NCBI GenBank assembly: GCA_963210315.1
Contig: OY723257.1
Coordinates: forward strand, 1-64,000
Source: Rhynchopus euleeides
Lineage: Eukaryota > Euglenozoa > Diplonemea > Diplonemida > Diplonemidae
Direction: 5' to 3'
Length of the DNA stretch: 64,000 nucleotides
This document shows, in pieces, positions 50,101 to 59,558 of the stretch (the stretch's first letter is position 1; each line of letters starts with the position of its first letter). The notes beneath the pieces are model-generated. The model did no database searches, was not told the origin of the DNA, and was given only the letters and a program-made list of their open reading frames with translations. Position numbers and translations under genes: made by a program.

Positions 50101-52791
50101 GTGAACCACGACCGGCCGCTCGAGGCCTAACCTGACGGCCACCGCCACCGCACGCAACTGCTCGTCCGGGAGCAAGGAAGCAGGCAGCCCTTCGAGGGCA
50201 TGCAGGTAGAGAAACCGGTCCGCTTCAAGTGCCACCGAGTCGGCGGGGCGTGGCGGCCCGAACGGAGCGTTGGCGCGGCGGTCGGTGGGGCGGAGCGGCG
50301 CAGACGCGTCGAGGCCGCGTGTCAGCGCGTTGGCGCCCCACCACCGCCACAGCCCGCGCACAGCCTCCGGCGACACGTCATCGTGGAGCGGGAGGCCGCG
50401 TTGCTGCTGCCCCGCAGCCCAGATCAGCGCCAGCACCGCCTCGCAGGTCGTCTTCAGCTGTTTCAGCGGCTCGTTGGGGTCGACCTCCACCAACACCGTG
50501 CAGCGGGCCGCGTCGCCCACCCGGCCTACCGTGCGCAGCACGGCGCGTTCGTCTTTCAGGGACTGCGGGTAGCGCAGCACTTCTGAGCAGCGGTCGAGGA
50601 CGGTGAGGAAGAGTGTGGAGACCTCCCCCCCTCGGCGGATGAGTTGCAGCCCTCCTCGCAGCTTCACCGCCTCGAGCACCGTGTCCAGCGCAGCCTTCAC
50701 GTTCGCGACGTCTGGGAAGTCGATTCCCCCCGGCGCGCGGGTCTCCAGGACACGCAGCGTACGGTGCAGCAGGTCGGTGAGCAGGGCGGTTGCCCCGTCG
50801 CGGAGGAGCTGCGCACCGCGCTCGTCGGACTCGCTGCCCCGCAGCGCCCAGACGCCTTCGACGTCGCAGGCACACAGCATCGCAGACCCCATCCCAACCA
50901 ACTGCAGCTGGCCCGCCAGCGACCGGAAGCCAGTCAGGCGTGCGTCGGCGGCGGCACCCAGCTCCACAAGGTCGCGGCAGAGGACTGCCAGATAGCCGGC
51001 GTGCGATGTCATCCCAGTGCGGCTGCCTGTTCGGTCGACGACCCCGACCGCAGTTGTGAGCAGCACCTTGCAGCGCTTGACGTGCGCCGTCAGCTTGTCG
51101 GCGTGCGCCGCGACCCAGAGCTCCTCGAGGCAGGCCACGCTGTTGACGGAGGGCCAGCGGCCGTCGAGGAACTTCACAGCAACCGCAGGCAGGCAGCGGT
51201 TGAGCATCGCCTTCCAGGCGTTGTACAGGTCGCGGTGCTCGGTGTTCATCTTCGCATGGCGCCAGGCCCCGTCGGCAACTCGAACGAGGCATTGCGCCTC
51301 CCGAGACATCTCTGGCACCCCACCCGCCACAGCGACGCGGTGGCTGCGGAGCAGCAGTTCGCAGACCGACTCGGGCGACGCCGCAGCGAGGACATCCACC
51401 GCAAGCGCCTGGAGCTGCGCGCGCGCCCACGCCTTCTTCACGGGCAGCGCCAGAACCTCGCCCAGAGCCTCCGCACAACCCTCACGCAGTGCGATCTGCC
51501 CAGACGACGTGTCGCGCTCAAGGAACATTTCGACCAGCGCCCTCCTCTCGGGGATCACTTTCAGCAGCTCCGCCGACGGGAACAGCCGCATCGGGCCGGG
51601 GCGCTCGCCCGACTGAACGAACACCATCGCCTGCAGTGCTGAGACGGGCTGCTTCCGGTAGAATGCGAAGGCGGTGGGATCCGTCGCGACCCACAGCTGC
51701 CGCGCCTCGCAGATCTCGACCAGCCGCAGGACGTGCTCCAGTGGAACCTTCCCGCGGATCCGCCCCTCGAACTCCCGGTAGGCGTGGCCCTGGCTGAGGG
51801 GGTGGCAGCCAGCCTCGTCGAGAAGCTGCTCGAGGTATTCCAAGTAGACCGGTCCGTGTGCAGCCCAGTCCCCGAGCCCGTGAGCAAACAGCTCGCGGCG
51901 GGAGGTCTCTGTAGCTTCCGGCCCTACAAGCGCCTTGCGGACGGTGGCGCTGAGGGCGTGCTTGTAGTACCTTGGCTTCACCAGCTCACCGTTCTCAAGG
52001 ATGAGCGAGAAGAAACCCCGCCGCTCGTCGCGATCGTCAGCCACCTCGAGCACAGCCTTCTGATCGACGGCGCCCGAAGCCGCGTAGAGGCGCGCGAGCT
52101 CCTCGTTGGTGACATGCGGCGACCGGGCTGCGGTGGTGAGCAGCTTCCCTCGGAGCTCTGTCGGTGTTGTCGTCAGGTAGCGGACAAGCAGCACCGCCAG
52201 CGCCGGGCTGTCGGCCGGCATGCGCTCCAGGAGCGCAGTCAGGATGAAGCGCTTCTCGACGGAAGGCAAACTCGGCGCGTCGTCGGGTATGAACTCATCG
52301 TCGTCGTCGCAGCCGCCGCCATCCGCCTCAACATCCTTGAAGCAGTCTTCAAACAGCGCCAGCGCCACCTCCGCGCCACACGGGGACTGCATGATCGCCC
52401 GGCCGATGAACTCCCAGCGACCCCCCTGCGGGAGGCTCGCCAGCACTGCCACCAGCTCGGGTATGGACGGCAGCTCGCCGCGCGCAAGGGCGTCGGCCGC
52501 AGCAGTAGCACGGGCCAGCTTCTCGGTATCGCCGCCGAACCCGCCGTGCAGCCCGTAGCGGTAAGCCTCGCTGCCCCCGCCACTGCGGGATCCGTCGCCG
52601 GCTGCTGGCGGCTTCTCCTGCGCTCCTCCACCGTGAACGCCACCGGTGCTGCCTACCGCCCGCGCGGCGCAGCACCGCACCGCCTGGCGGAGGCTGCGCC
52701 CCGGCGGCTGCAGCCTGCTGCCCACAAGGCTGCCTTGCACGCCCTGCCGCAGGAGCGACAGGCTTGCTCGGGGGCGAAGCAGCACCAGCAT
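47104..52791 (-). CDS. Giant alpha-solenoid protein with probable mitochondrial presequence, function unknown
   Basis: 1895 codons without an intron, ATG at 52791. The first 45 residues (MLVLLRPRASLSLLRQGVQG ... RQAVRCCAARAVGS) are rich in Arg, Leu and Ser and have no acidic residues, as in mitochondrial targeting peptides. An acidic loop follows (about residue 160, GGGCDDDDEFIPDD), and almost all of the rest alternates amphipathic helices with short loops (SVEKRFILTALLERMPADSP, ALRSKF-like and LAVLLVRYLTTTPTELRGKL), as in HEAT/ARM or PPR-like solenoids. There is no regular 35-residue PPR signature that I can see and no catalytic motif. The protein ends EPAKHLAKQQHFVLF. Such proteins are typically large scaffolds or RNA-binding organellar factors. 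Third-position GC is high. The gene faces the retroelement tail to tail, 401 bp away. Confidence 0.85.
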   Translation of the reverse strand: MLVLLRPRASLSLLRQGVQGSLVGSRLQPPGRSLRQAVRCCAARAVGSTGGVHGGGAQEKPPAAGDGSRSGGGSEAYRYGLHGGFGGDTEKLARATAAADALARGELPSIPELVAVLASLPQGGRWEFIGRAIMQSPCGAEVALALFEDCFKDVEADGGGCDDDDEFIPDDAPSLPSVEKRFILTALLERMPADSPALAVLLVRYLTTTPTELRGKLLTTAARSPHVTNEELARLYAASGAVDQKAVLEVADDRDERRGFFSLILENGELVKPRYYKHALSATVRKALVGPEATETSRRELFAHGLGDWAAHGPVYLEYLEQLLDEAGCHPLSQGHAYREFEGRIRGKVPLEHVLRLVEICEARQLWVATDPTAFAFYRKQPVSALQAMVFVQSGERPGPMRLFPSAELLKVIPERRALVEMFLERDTSSGQIALREGCAEALGEVLALPVKKAWARAQLQALAVDVLAAASPESVCELLLRSHRVAVAGGVPEMSREAQCLVRVADGAWRHAKMNTEHRDLYNAWKAMLNRCLPAVAVKFLDGRWPSVNSVACLEELWVAAHADKLTAHVKRCKVLLTTAVGVVDRTGSRTGMTSHAGYLAVLCRDLVELGAAADARLTGFRSLAGQLQLVGMGSAMLCACDVEGVWALRGSESDERGAQLLRDGATALLTDLLHRTLRVLETRAPGGIDFPDVANVKAALDTVLEAVKLRGGLQLIRRGGEVSTLFLTVLDRCSEVLRYPQSLKDERAVLRTVGRVGDAARCTVLVEVDPNEPLKQLKTTCEAVLALIWAAGQQQRGLPLHDDVSPEAVRGLWRWWGANALTRGLDASAPLRPTDRRANAPFGPPRPADSVALEADRFLYLHALEGLPASLLPDEQLRAVAVAVRLGLERPVVVHDVLSALKPVGFTAAFVLAARSSGVDVPMCRVEGARGVVAAEEIRGVRELLEESALTSDAKQRMDMRYRLLGITIDTLHTDFPPAERQEQLPLTASVLSQTEAAIRNEMSDLRADLYKGLRKVFALMVSASLEVPDDAAASEFVKSVVGTMLQLVTNDLSKRDSVGAAHFSGFIERIGSVAFGCPPSRKPFAQHLRLDVRAEWLALGLEIEKLLLKKSMGLDRYQEAAHFGTLLRHVKLDANRIVPQRLPWERLEAALVGEGEAVLINARWSWHRLANRLRDTQDVPLAGRDAAALLVAALRKASVVDLLAFRAASAESGWVDQKRLVEGAAERVVEVMSLAGADWASVPEVIEYIGAAGQFLRRVADGALPLPREVAVPVVEVLHQVLRCAVTRSGEYADACTVLRELRWELLRVRLQDASASTAVAVQFLERSARDLTLPGLSEGDVMLARRLCGKVHRVTVARTDLELRRSLMLVNQLLRLTPSAIHLHLVQALLGSNRDDVLGTFIGCTQGDVAGPLGPALRNTGAPLALYLTPGVLKALNSENAQKATRSSLELGLGGESSTEAREAAVTQFVLSPTTGHAAVIGLLGSLLKDDDPTEDSHALVEAVVLQVFKTDGAWHVLKYLLRPAVLQKCAQRTTATVLENLCEWQRSERVVAVLKLLLQSQRREAVGVLLHKKILQLLVEATCSDAAAVLRREWADRRVLQTHVGVVDELVRLAAIRVARSDSSLPPAVRDVLWEILEDAAAKGSGVSVSSRLLLTGLRWVPSVPYTRPRKRLVTPVLSWVRVVDPTAADEALFDLKAKFDPTPPFVHEIPGSDSATHATALRLQALVRKAVDEAPTAELRALGVARPFWLDWRVAGGDVELKTLDEMSALLMHPVDSLAQLQGIDDKATALMLQRGSAVAEAYGAAAKLFLHKRHKETDNPVGQHVAQVVEKLLWSYVRSPSTCTPLRQYLRVVLEKLVEEVGSRAAKSLLVNLEPAKHLAKQQHFVLF

Positions 52792-53345
52792 CTCGCAGGG
52801 GCCGCCAGAGGGAAGAGGGCTGTGCGGTGTTCCTTCGCGAGAGAATGCGTGTTGTGTGTGGGTGTGCTGCGGAGGGGCTACACAACCTGCGGGGGTGGCG
52901 TTGAAGTTGAGTCGCAGGCATCATTGCATGGTGGTTATGATTGGCTCTGCCGTATTGCATCCCCTGACCCGTGACCCAGTGACCGGCTATAGCAAAGGCA
53001 GGCAACAGACCCCCCCTGCCAACGACTTCCGCTTCTCCTTCCCACTCTCGACACCGAGAGGATCCCCATTGCAGACAGCAATGACACTGTGCGAAAGCCT
53101 GTCGAAGATGTGGTCTGGCTCTCTCCGGCCTCACCGTTGCAGGACCACTCTAGTTCCACCTGCAGTGGGCCGCCCTCGAGGACGACGACCCCGACCTCCA
53201 TCTACCTGGAGAAGCTCCCGAAGGAGAGCTGGGCCATACCCTTCTTCGTTGAGCACGACTTCGCAATCCGGGCCAGCAATCATGCTGAGTCCTTTAGCAA
53301 TTCCGCGAAGAGCGCTGCCGCCAGCCCCCCCCCCCCTCCTCGTCT
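52792..53345. other. 5' flank of the solenoid gene and possible decayed coding remnant
   Basis: The plus-strand stretch 53190-53310 reads IYLEKLPKESWAIPFFVEHD and FAIRASNHAESFSNSAKSA, which has coding-like composition but no start or domain. It abuts the transposon at 53355; sequence past the transposon (MREHFMSVFLERRNSQLDEK) may be its continuation. Confidence 0.35.
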
Positions 53346-53354
53346 TTGATGGAA

Positions 53355-54246
53355 CAGGCTGGTCGCTAACCATCATTCATCATTCCACTCATTCTGGGTT
53401 CCCCCCCCCCCTAGATATTTCATCATTCTACCATCATTCCACCGATGGTGGAATGATGGGATGAAACACACACTACCACCTCATTCACCCACCATTCCCC
53501 AGGGCCGAAGAGAGTATGGTTTTGCAGGAACAGATGCTCACTACCGTGGCCTCCGGCGGCTGGGGGGCTCCGCCCCCCAGACCCCCCTGTGCCGTACGTC
53601 TCGTACTCAAGTCATTCCATTCCCATCAGGTCAGGGAATCCAACCACTCCAGTAGCCTCAGGAGGACCCAGCCAACTCACACAGAATCTGTCGCCACAAT
53701 GAACAGATGTTCACTACCGTGGCCTCCAGCGGCTGGGGGGCTCTGCCCCCCAGACCCCCCTGTGGACCATGTAGCGTGTGCCCGGCGAGGAACCAAGCCC
53801 TTGCGCTTCGACGGCCATGGCATGTCAGGGGGTAGCGTCGAATCATGGTACCCGCAAACCCGCAAACGAAAGCCTTTTTTTGGTTTCCTCCGGCACCCGA
53901 GAATCGCGCGAGCGGGAGAGGAACTGCGGAAGGAACCCAGCGCCTCACACCGTCCACCGACGGGAAAGTTAAGTAACAACACGAGCGCGCGCGAGAAATC
54001 GACCCCTAGCGCTTTCCCCCCTGATCCCCCCAAAACAGGAGCGTCCGCCCACCTAATCTCTAAAATCGAAAAAGTTAGCGACAGGCCTGGATTGTGGGCG
54101 CGCGGCGGCGGCGGCGAAGCCGCCGCCGCGATCGCGTACGAACCATATTTTACTGCATGGCCACCACTTCCACCCCCACCCCCCCCCCCCACGACTGACC
54201 ATCATTCCACGAGATCTCGGAATTCAGAAAGTTAGCGACCAGCCTG
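53355..54246. mobile_element. 892-bp non-autonomous DNA transposon with 9-bp target duplication
   Basis: Terminal inverted repeats CAGGCTGGTCGCTAAC (53355-53370) and its reverse complement (54231-54246) are exact over 16 bp. They are flanked on both sides by the direct repeat TTGATGGAA (53346-53354 and 54247-54255). Inside are a perfect 13-bp hairpin (CCATCATTCCACC/GGTGGAATGATGG at 53431-53459) and a duplicated module of about 75 bp (about 53535-53610 and 53700-53765) containing GGCTGGGGGGCTC(C/T)GCCC. There is also a two-unit CCCGCAAACCCGCAAAC word at about 53853 matching the octamer arrays. No transposase gene. A 9-bp duplication fits Mutator-like or related superfamilies, but the end sequence is not diagnostic. 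Confidence 0.88.
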
Positions 54247-56413
54247 TTGATGGAATGCGTGAGCATTTCATGTCAGTGTTCCTCGAGCGCCGCAACTCGC
54301 AGCTCGACGAGAAGAGCTCCGCTGTTACTTCCAGGTCATCCACGCCCAGGCCACCGAGGTCTACGCGGTTGGGAGGACAACCCTGCGGCCTCCCAACTCT
54401 GTCTCTGGCATCGGAAGGAATCGGGAGGAAGCGCCGGGGAGGGGGTGGTGCAGCGGCCTCTGCCGCCGCTACGACAACAAGGCTGGGTGTCGTCCTGAGC
54501 ATCTCAAGGATGATGCCCCAGCGCTGCCGAAGAGTGCTAAAGGCAGAGCTGCCAAGAAACCAGGAGACAAGCCCGCCCCCCAAGAATGTACATTTCCTGC
54601 ACCCCCCGACCGGAGGCCGAAACTGCACCCGGCCCGGAGTGCAGGGGGGAGACGGCTGGAGGGGGGCGGGGTGGGGGCAGTGCACCTTCCGTTCCCTATC
54701 TGTTTCGCACACAATGCCGCCCATTTCCACCTTTTCCCGCCCCCCCCCCCCCCCCTGTGCTGCTTTGGCCTGATATTGAACTGTTGTTATCCTCGTGTTC
54801 TTTTGTTTCGTTCCGAAACCCCTGCTGGCGTGGGTGTGTTGCGGTGCGCCGGGATACTAGATTGATACAAGAAAAGAAGCCCACCCCCCACCCCCCGGCG
54901 CCTCGACCGCTGATCCCCGCCACTCACCCATAGACACGAGCACCTCCTAGCACCACCCCACTCCCTCAGACCCTCCATTCTGCCTGCATGCTGGGCATGC
55001 GTCCCCCAAGCTGCCAGAAGCTAGCAAAGGCGGGGAGGGTGGCACCCACCATGCTGCAGAAGAAGAGAGACAGCGACGAGGAAGAAGGGGAAAAGAGGTC
55101 GGGTGGCGGTGCGGGGTGGGTGGTGTGTGTGTGTCTGCCACTCTGTGTGTGCTTGTTGTTCAACTTTCGGGAGAAAGTGTCCGGCCTGTGTGGGGAGGTG
55201 GAACCAGATTGTTGCCCTGGACCCCCCCCCCCTCGCTCACTCCCGTGCTCTGGAGACCCAGATGTGACGGGGTGTGGTGGTGCAGTGGGGGCCAAATCCA
55301 GACAATGGTGGCGTGAGGGTGGGCTGCGTGTGGGGGGTCTAGCTGGATGATGCCCGGAGTCTCGTCTGCTGGGGCGCTGGGTGTGCCGAGAGCGTCTCAG
55401 AGACAAAAGGTTGCCAAAGAAAAGCGTAGCAACCGTGCTTCCATCTTCCTGAATGATGCGTTGACGCTTCCACCACCCTAGAGCCTGCTGCTTTGATGTG
55501 GGTGTGCCGAGAGCGTCTCAGAGACAAAGGTTGCCAAAGAAAAACAAAGGGGGTCTTCGCCGATTTGACAGTTTTTTCGACAAAAGTTCGGCGATTTTTC
55601 CTCCTCAAAACAAGGAGGGAAATCCACCAGAACATCCCAGTTTCGACCACCGTCGCGACATTGGCCATCAAAGACGAGACTTGAGGCCCAGACCTTGAAG
55701 CCCCGTGACCTTGAACGGCGCAGCTATTCTTTGAAACACCCCCGAAGACCCCGACAGACAGGCCACATCACCCCCACCCCCCACAGAGGACCACCGTCAA
55801 TCCGGTGGATTTCATTTGATGATGTTTCGTAACGGAATAAAAAAAATTGACGGGCGGAGGGGGGTTTTTGAAGCAGAAGTACATATATACGCAACATGAC
55901 ATGGACAGAGTGAGGGGCAAAAAAAACCAAAAAAGATGCCCCCCCTCTGTCTCTCTCTGTCGACTACGACACCCGTCCGGGAGAACTCTGATCCGTCCCT
56001 CGAGTTGCAGATGAATTGCCTCGCCATGCAACTGTAGGCAACCGCGCCACACTCCCCGCCCTTTGATGAGAACTGCGACGGTTCACACCGGAACCAACAG
56101 AAAAGCAACGGCCCGCATCCGATGTGCCGCATCCGAACCCGCCAGCTCTTCTCTGCTCCCCACGGGCTGCAAGAACTATAGAATAGCCAGGCCTCGCCCC
56201 CGCAACCGCACCCTGCAGCAGCCACCACATGGAGCCAACCCACCGCCCCCTCCGCAGAAGGGGGCGAGTTGGCTGCCTGCTGCGGGGGCTGCTCTCGGGA
56301 GGGGTGTAGCCCCCACCCGGGTGCCTTGGGGCTGCCACCACACGACTTTTGTCACGTCTCCGGCCCACAATTCTTCAATTTCCACAGCCCCGACCCTGCC
56401 CCATGTGTCCTTC
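54247..56413. other. Gene-poor region between the DNA transposon and purF
   Basis: No supported gene. It contains poly-C runs, a 45-bp direct repeat pair (55379-55423 and 55500-55544) and the 3' flank of purF. Confidence 0.45.
55379..55544. repeat. Direct repeat pair, 45 bp each, about 121 bp apart
   Basis: GGGTGTGCCGAGAGCGTCTC followed by AGAGACAAA(A)GGTTGCCAAAGAAAA occurs at 55379 and again at 55500. They differ by one A. The spacer has GCGTTGACGCTTC, a word also present in the 33.6-kb foldback arms. Confidence 0.9.
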
Positions 56414-59032
56414 TCAGTAGGCGCGTGCGGGGTTGCCCTCCATGTAGTAGATGAAGGCGCGGTTCACAACCTTGTTGCCACCGGGTGTGGGGTAGTGGCC
56501 AGAGAAGTACCAGTTGCCGGGGGTCTTGGGGCACGCCTCCGCGAGACCTGCGAGGTCCTGGAAGATGATCTCAAGCTCGCAGGGAAGGTCGACAGGCTTC
56601 AGGATCTCGCTGACCTTCTGGGAGATCTGCTCCGACGTGAAGGGCTCGTAGATGTCGCGCACCCAGTTGCGCACCTGCTCCTTGGGCAGCGTCTCCTGCT
56701 GCTTGCACTTCTTGTAGACATCCTGCAGGACGTGCTCCATCCCGTTCTCCTTCAGCAGCGCAACGGCGGCGCGGAAGGCACAGAAGTCACCCATACGGGC
56801 CATGTCAATACCGTAACAGTCGGGGTACCGCACCTGGGGCGCAGAGGACACGATGACAATCTTCTTCGGGTTGAGACGCGACAGGATGCGCAGCACACTG
56901 TGGCGGGGGGGGTGTGGGTGTGCATGTTACACTTGCATGCAAAAAAAGGAGAAGGGCGCTGCCACTGATGTTTGCTCGTTGCTGCATGCGCCCCAGAATT
57001 CCCCCACCTCCCCACCAGGCAGGCTGACGCTGCCCACACGGGGGTGCTCGTTCGTTGGGCAGGCAGTGGCATACGATGTCTTAAGGGTGGTCCCACGCAC
57101 AATGCTGTCGTCGATGAGCACGACTGTGTCCACCTTCTCACGCGCAATGTCGTACGTGATGTCGTACACAAGTGCCACCATGCTCTCCCGCTCGGCATCC
57201 TGAGGTGGTGGGGTGTGGTGGGGGTGGTGGCTGGTGGCACAGCAGTGGGCACAACGCGTGGGAACACAACAGGAGCAGAACCGCACAGGCCCCCGTCGCC
57301 ATGCAGACCACCAACCGGGCACCTCGAGGCACTTCGGCCTCGGAGGATAATTGCAATCATCACATCGATCCTCATCACGCTCCCGCTCAGGTTCAAAAAG
57401 ATTCCTGTTTGCTGGGCCATCGCTGGGTCTGACTTCCATACCGAGGTGATGAAGGTGCGCGACTTGGTGTCCTTAATGAGGGGCTTCCCGTACGTGGGGC
57501 GGTTCTTCATGATCTCCTGCAGCGCCTCCTCCGTGAGCTTCCCTTCTTGGCTGAGCTGCATGATCGCCTTCGACTTCTGCGTGTCGCAAGCCTCCTCCAG
57601 GCCTGCGGTGCGGGGCGTGTGTAGGGCGAGACGAAACAAGGGACAGACTGTCACTGGGCTCCTTTTCCAGGGCAGCCAAAACATGTTCACCGGAACGAAG
57701 ATTCAAAAAGCCCATGCAGACACACTCCCTCTCTCTCCATACCCTTGATCATCCCGTAGAAGCTAACCTCCGCCGTGTTGGGGATGTAACCGAACACAGC
57801 ATTGCTGCAGTCAACACGCTCTGCAATCTTCTTGCTGATGATGCGCCCAAGGGCGAAGCGCTCGCTGTAGATCTCAGAGTCGGACCCACGGCTGAAGTAG
57901 ATGCGCTCGAAGGAACACCGCAGGTTGCGGCCCGGAGGCTTGACCTGAACCTCAGAGAACTGCCCGCTCTTGCGGACAACAAGGGCGTGCCCAGGCTGAA
58001 GCTCCTTGATCTGGTGGGTCTTCAGGGTGAAGGCGGTCTGGATGGGTGCGCGCTCGGAGGCGATGCACACCACCTCGTCGTCAGCAAAGTAGAAGCAGGG
58101 ACGGATGCCATTGGGGTCACGCATCACAAAGGCGTCGCCGTGGCCAAAGATACCACCCATGGCGTACCCGCCATCCCAGTCCTGGGCAGAGTTGCGCAGG
58201 ATCTTCTGCACGTCCAGGTTGTCTGCGATCAGCTGCGTGATCTGCTTGTTGTTGTATCCCTGCTGCTTGTACTTCTGGAAGAGCTGCTCGTTCTCCAGGT
58301 CGAGGAAGTGGCCGATCTTCTCCATAACAGTGACGGTGTCGCTCTTCTCCTTGGGGTGCTGCCCCAGGTTAATCAGGAGGTCGTACAGCTCGTCGACGTT
58401 CGTCAGGTTGAAGTTACCCGCAACGCTGAGGCACCGGGTCATCCAGTTGTTCTGCCTGAGGAACGGGTGGCAGTGCTCGATGCTGGACCCGCCGTACGTC
58501 CCGTAGCGCAGGTGACCCATCCACACCTCCCCGGTGAAGGCAACGTTGTCCTTCAGGTACTCGCCGTCGTTCAGCTTCTCGGGGTCATCACGCTTCAGGT
58601 CCACAAACCTCTTGTTGATGTGCTCAAACACCTCTGACACAGGCTTCTGCCCGTTGGAGCGCGACCGGCTAATATACCGCTTGCCGGGCTGGGGGTCCAG
58701 CTTGATGTTCACAACGCCGGCACCGTCCTGACCCCTGTGGCAGAGAGCAAGAAGAGGTTGTGTTGGGAGGGCGGCGTGAGACACTAGCATACCTGTTCCC
58801 CATCTTCTCCATGATGAGGAAGAGCTTCGTGCTGCCGTACAGCGGGGTGCCATATTTCCTGCGGGCAGGGGATGGTGGGGAGGCACCAAAAGCACGTGAT
58901 TTGCATGAGAGAGGGGGTCGGAGAGAGTGTCACTTGCAGCAGGCAGCAACAGCACACAGGGAGCACAGCGAAGGCATACTTGATGTAGTACTCCGGCGGA
59001 TGCAGCAACCGGAGGAACACAATACCACACAT
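56414..59032 (-). CDS. purF: Amidophosphoribosyltransferase (glutamine PRPP amidotransferase), six exons
   Basis: First committed step of de novo purine synthesis: PRPP plus glutamine to phosphoribosylamine. Exons (minus strand): 59032-58980, 58858-58793, 58734-57743, 57602-57442, 57199-57075, 56897-56414. They join in phase to 626 codons plus stop. All five donors are GTATG(C/G); acceptors are CCGCAG, CCACAG, CCGCAG, CCTCAG and CCACAG. The start MCGIV leaves Cys2 as the N-terminal nucleophile after Met removal. Glutaminase features include RGQDGAG, YGTYGGSSIEHCHPF, GNFNLTN and MRDPNGIRP; the PRPP loop is VVLIDDSIVRGTT (about 450-462). The long insert between GNFNLTN and DWDGGYAMGG and the 626-residue length match the long form found in Bacteroidota rather than typical eukaryotic enzymes of about 500 residues. 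This suggests transfer followed by intron gain. Confidence 0.94.
57340..57407 (-). other. 18S rRNA-like fragment inside purF intron 4
   Basis: On the minus strand the intron reads AATCTTTTTGAACCTG ... GTGATGAGGATCGAT ... GATTGCAATTATCCTCC. The 18S gene here (about 62321-62376) has AATCTTTTGAACTTG ... GTGATGAGGATCGAT, GATTGCAATTATTCTCC in the same order and strand, with small insertions in the intron copy. It is not part of the purF coding sequence. Confidence 0.8.
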
Positions 59033-59558
59033 GATGAGAAGCCGGTGTACGCGGCGTCCTGCAGGAGGTGCGATTCGTAGTCAAGAAAGTGTGCCACAGA
59101 GACACAGGCAGGGCATTGCGGAAAGGGCGGCCACGTGCAATGCACGACAATGCGGAGGGCGGAGGCGGTGGGCGCGAGATACACAGCAGACGGGCTACAG
59201 AAAAAGATTGCAGGGTGGGGTGCCCTGGGGTGGCGGGGGGAAGCATGGGGCAGGGCATCGACACCCACCACCTCCTGGTTGTACCCGCCCTCCCCTGTGT
59301 GTCAGCAAACAGTGCCAGCAAGGTCTCGTCTCGTTGTTGGGGGAAGGGGTCGAGAATGACCAGTGAGCCCGGCACAAATGAGAGGGATGTGAATGCCCCT
59401 CCCCAGGTCCCGTCAGGCAGAGCTCTCTGAGTGACTCTGTCAAATTGACTGTCTCTGACCCAACTAAGTCAGTCAGTCAATTTGGCCGAGTCACTGAGGG
59501 CTATGCTCCAGGGTCCCAGTACGGACCTAAGATCCTCACACCAGATCACGATCGCCCT
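59033..59558. other. purF 5' flank with an inverted repeat
   Basis: Upstream of purF, with a CACCTCCTGCAG acceptor-like site. At 59429-59498 GAGTGACTC ... CAAATTGACT pairs with AGTCAATTTG ... GAGTCACT, forming a stem of about 20 bp near the end of the DUF4116-like frame. No gene seen. Confidence 0.5.

Noticed and set aside
57714..58637. Plus-strand frame of about 300 codons opposite purF exon 3
   Set aside because: Shadow of the well-supported purF exon.
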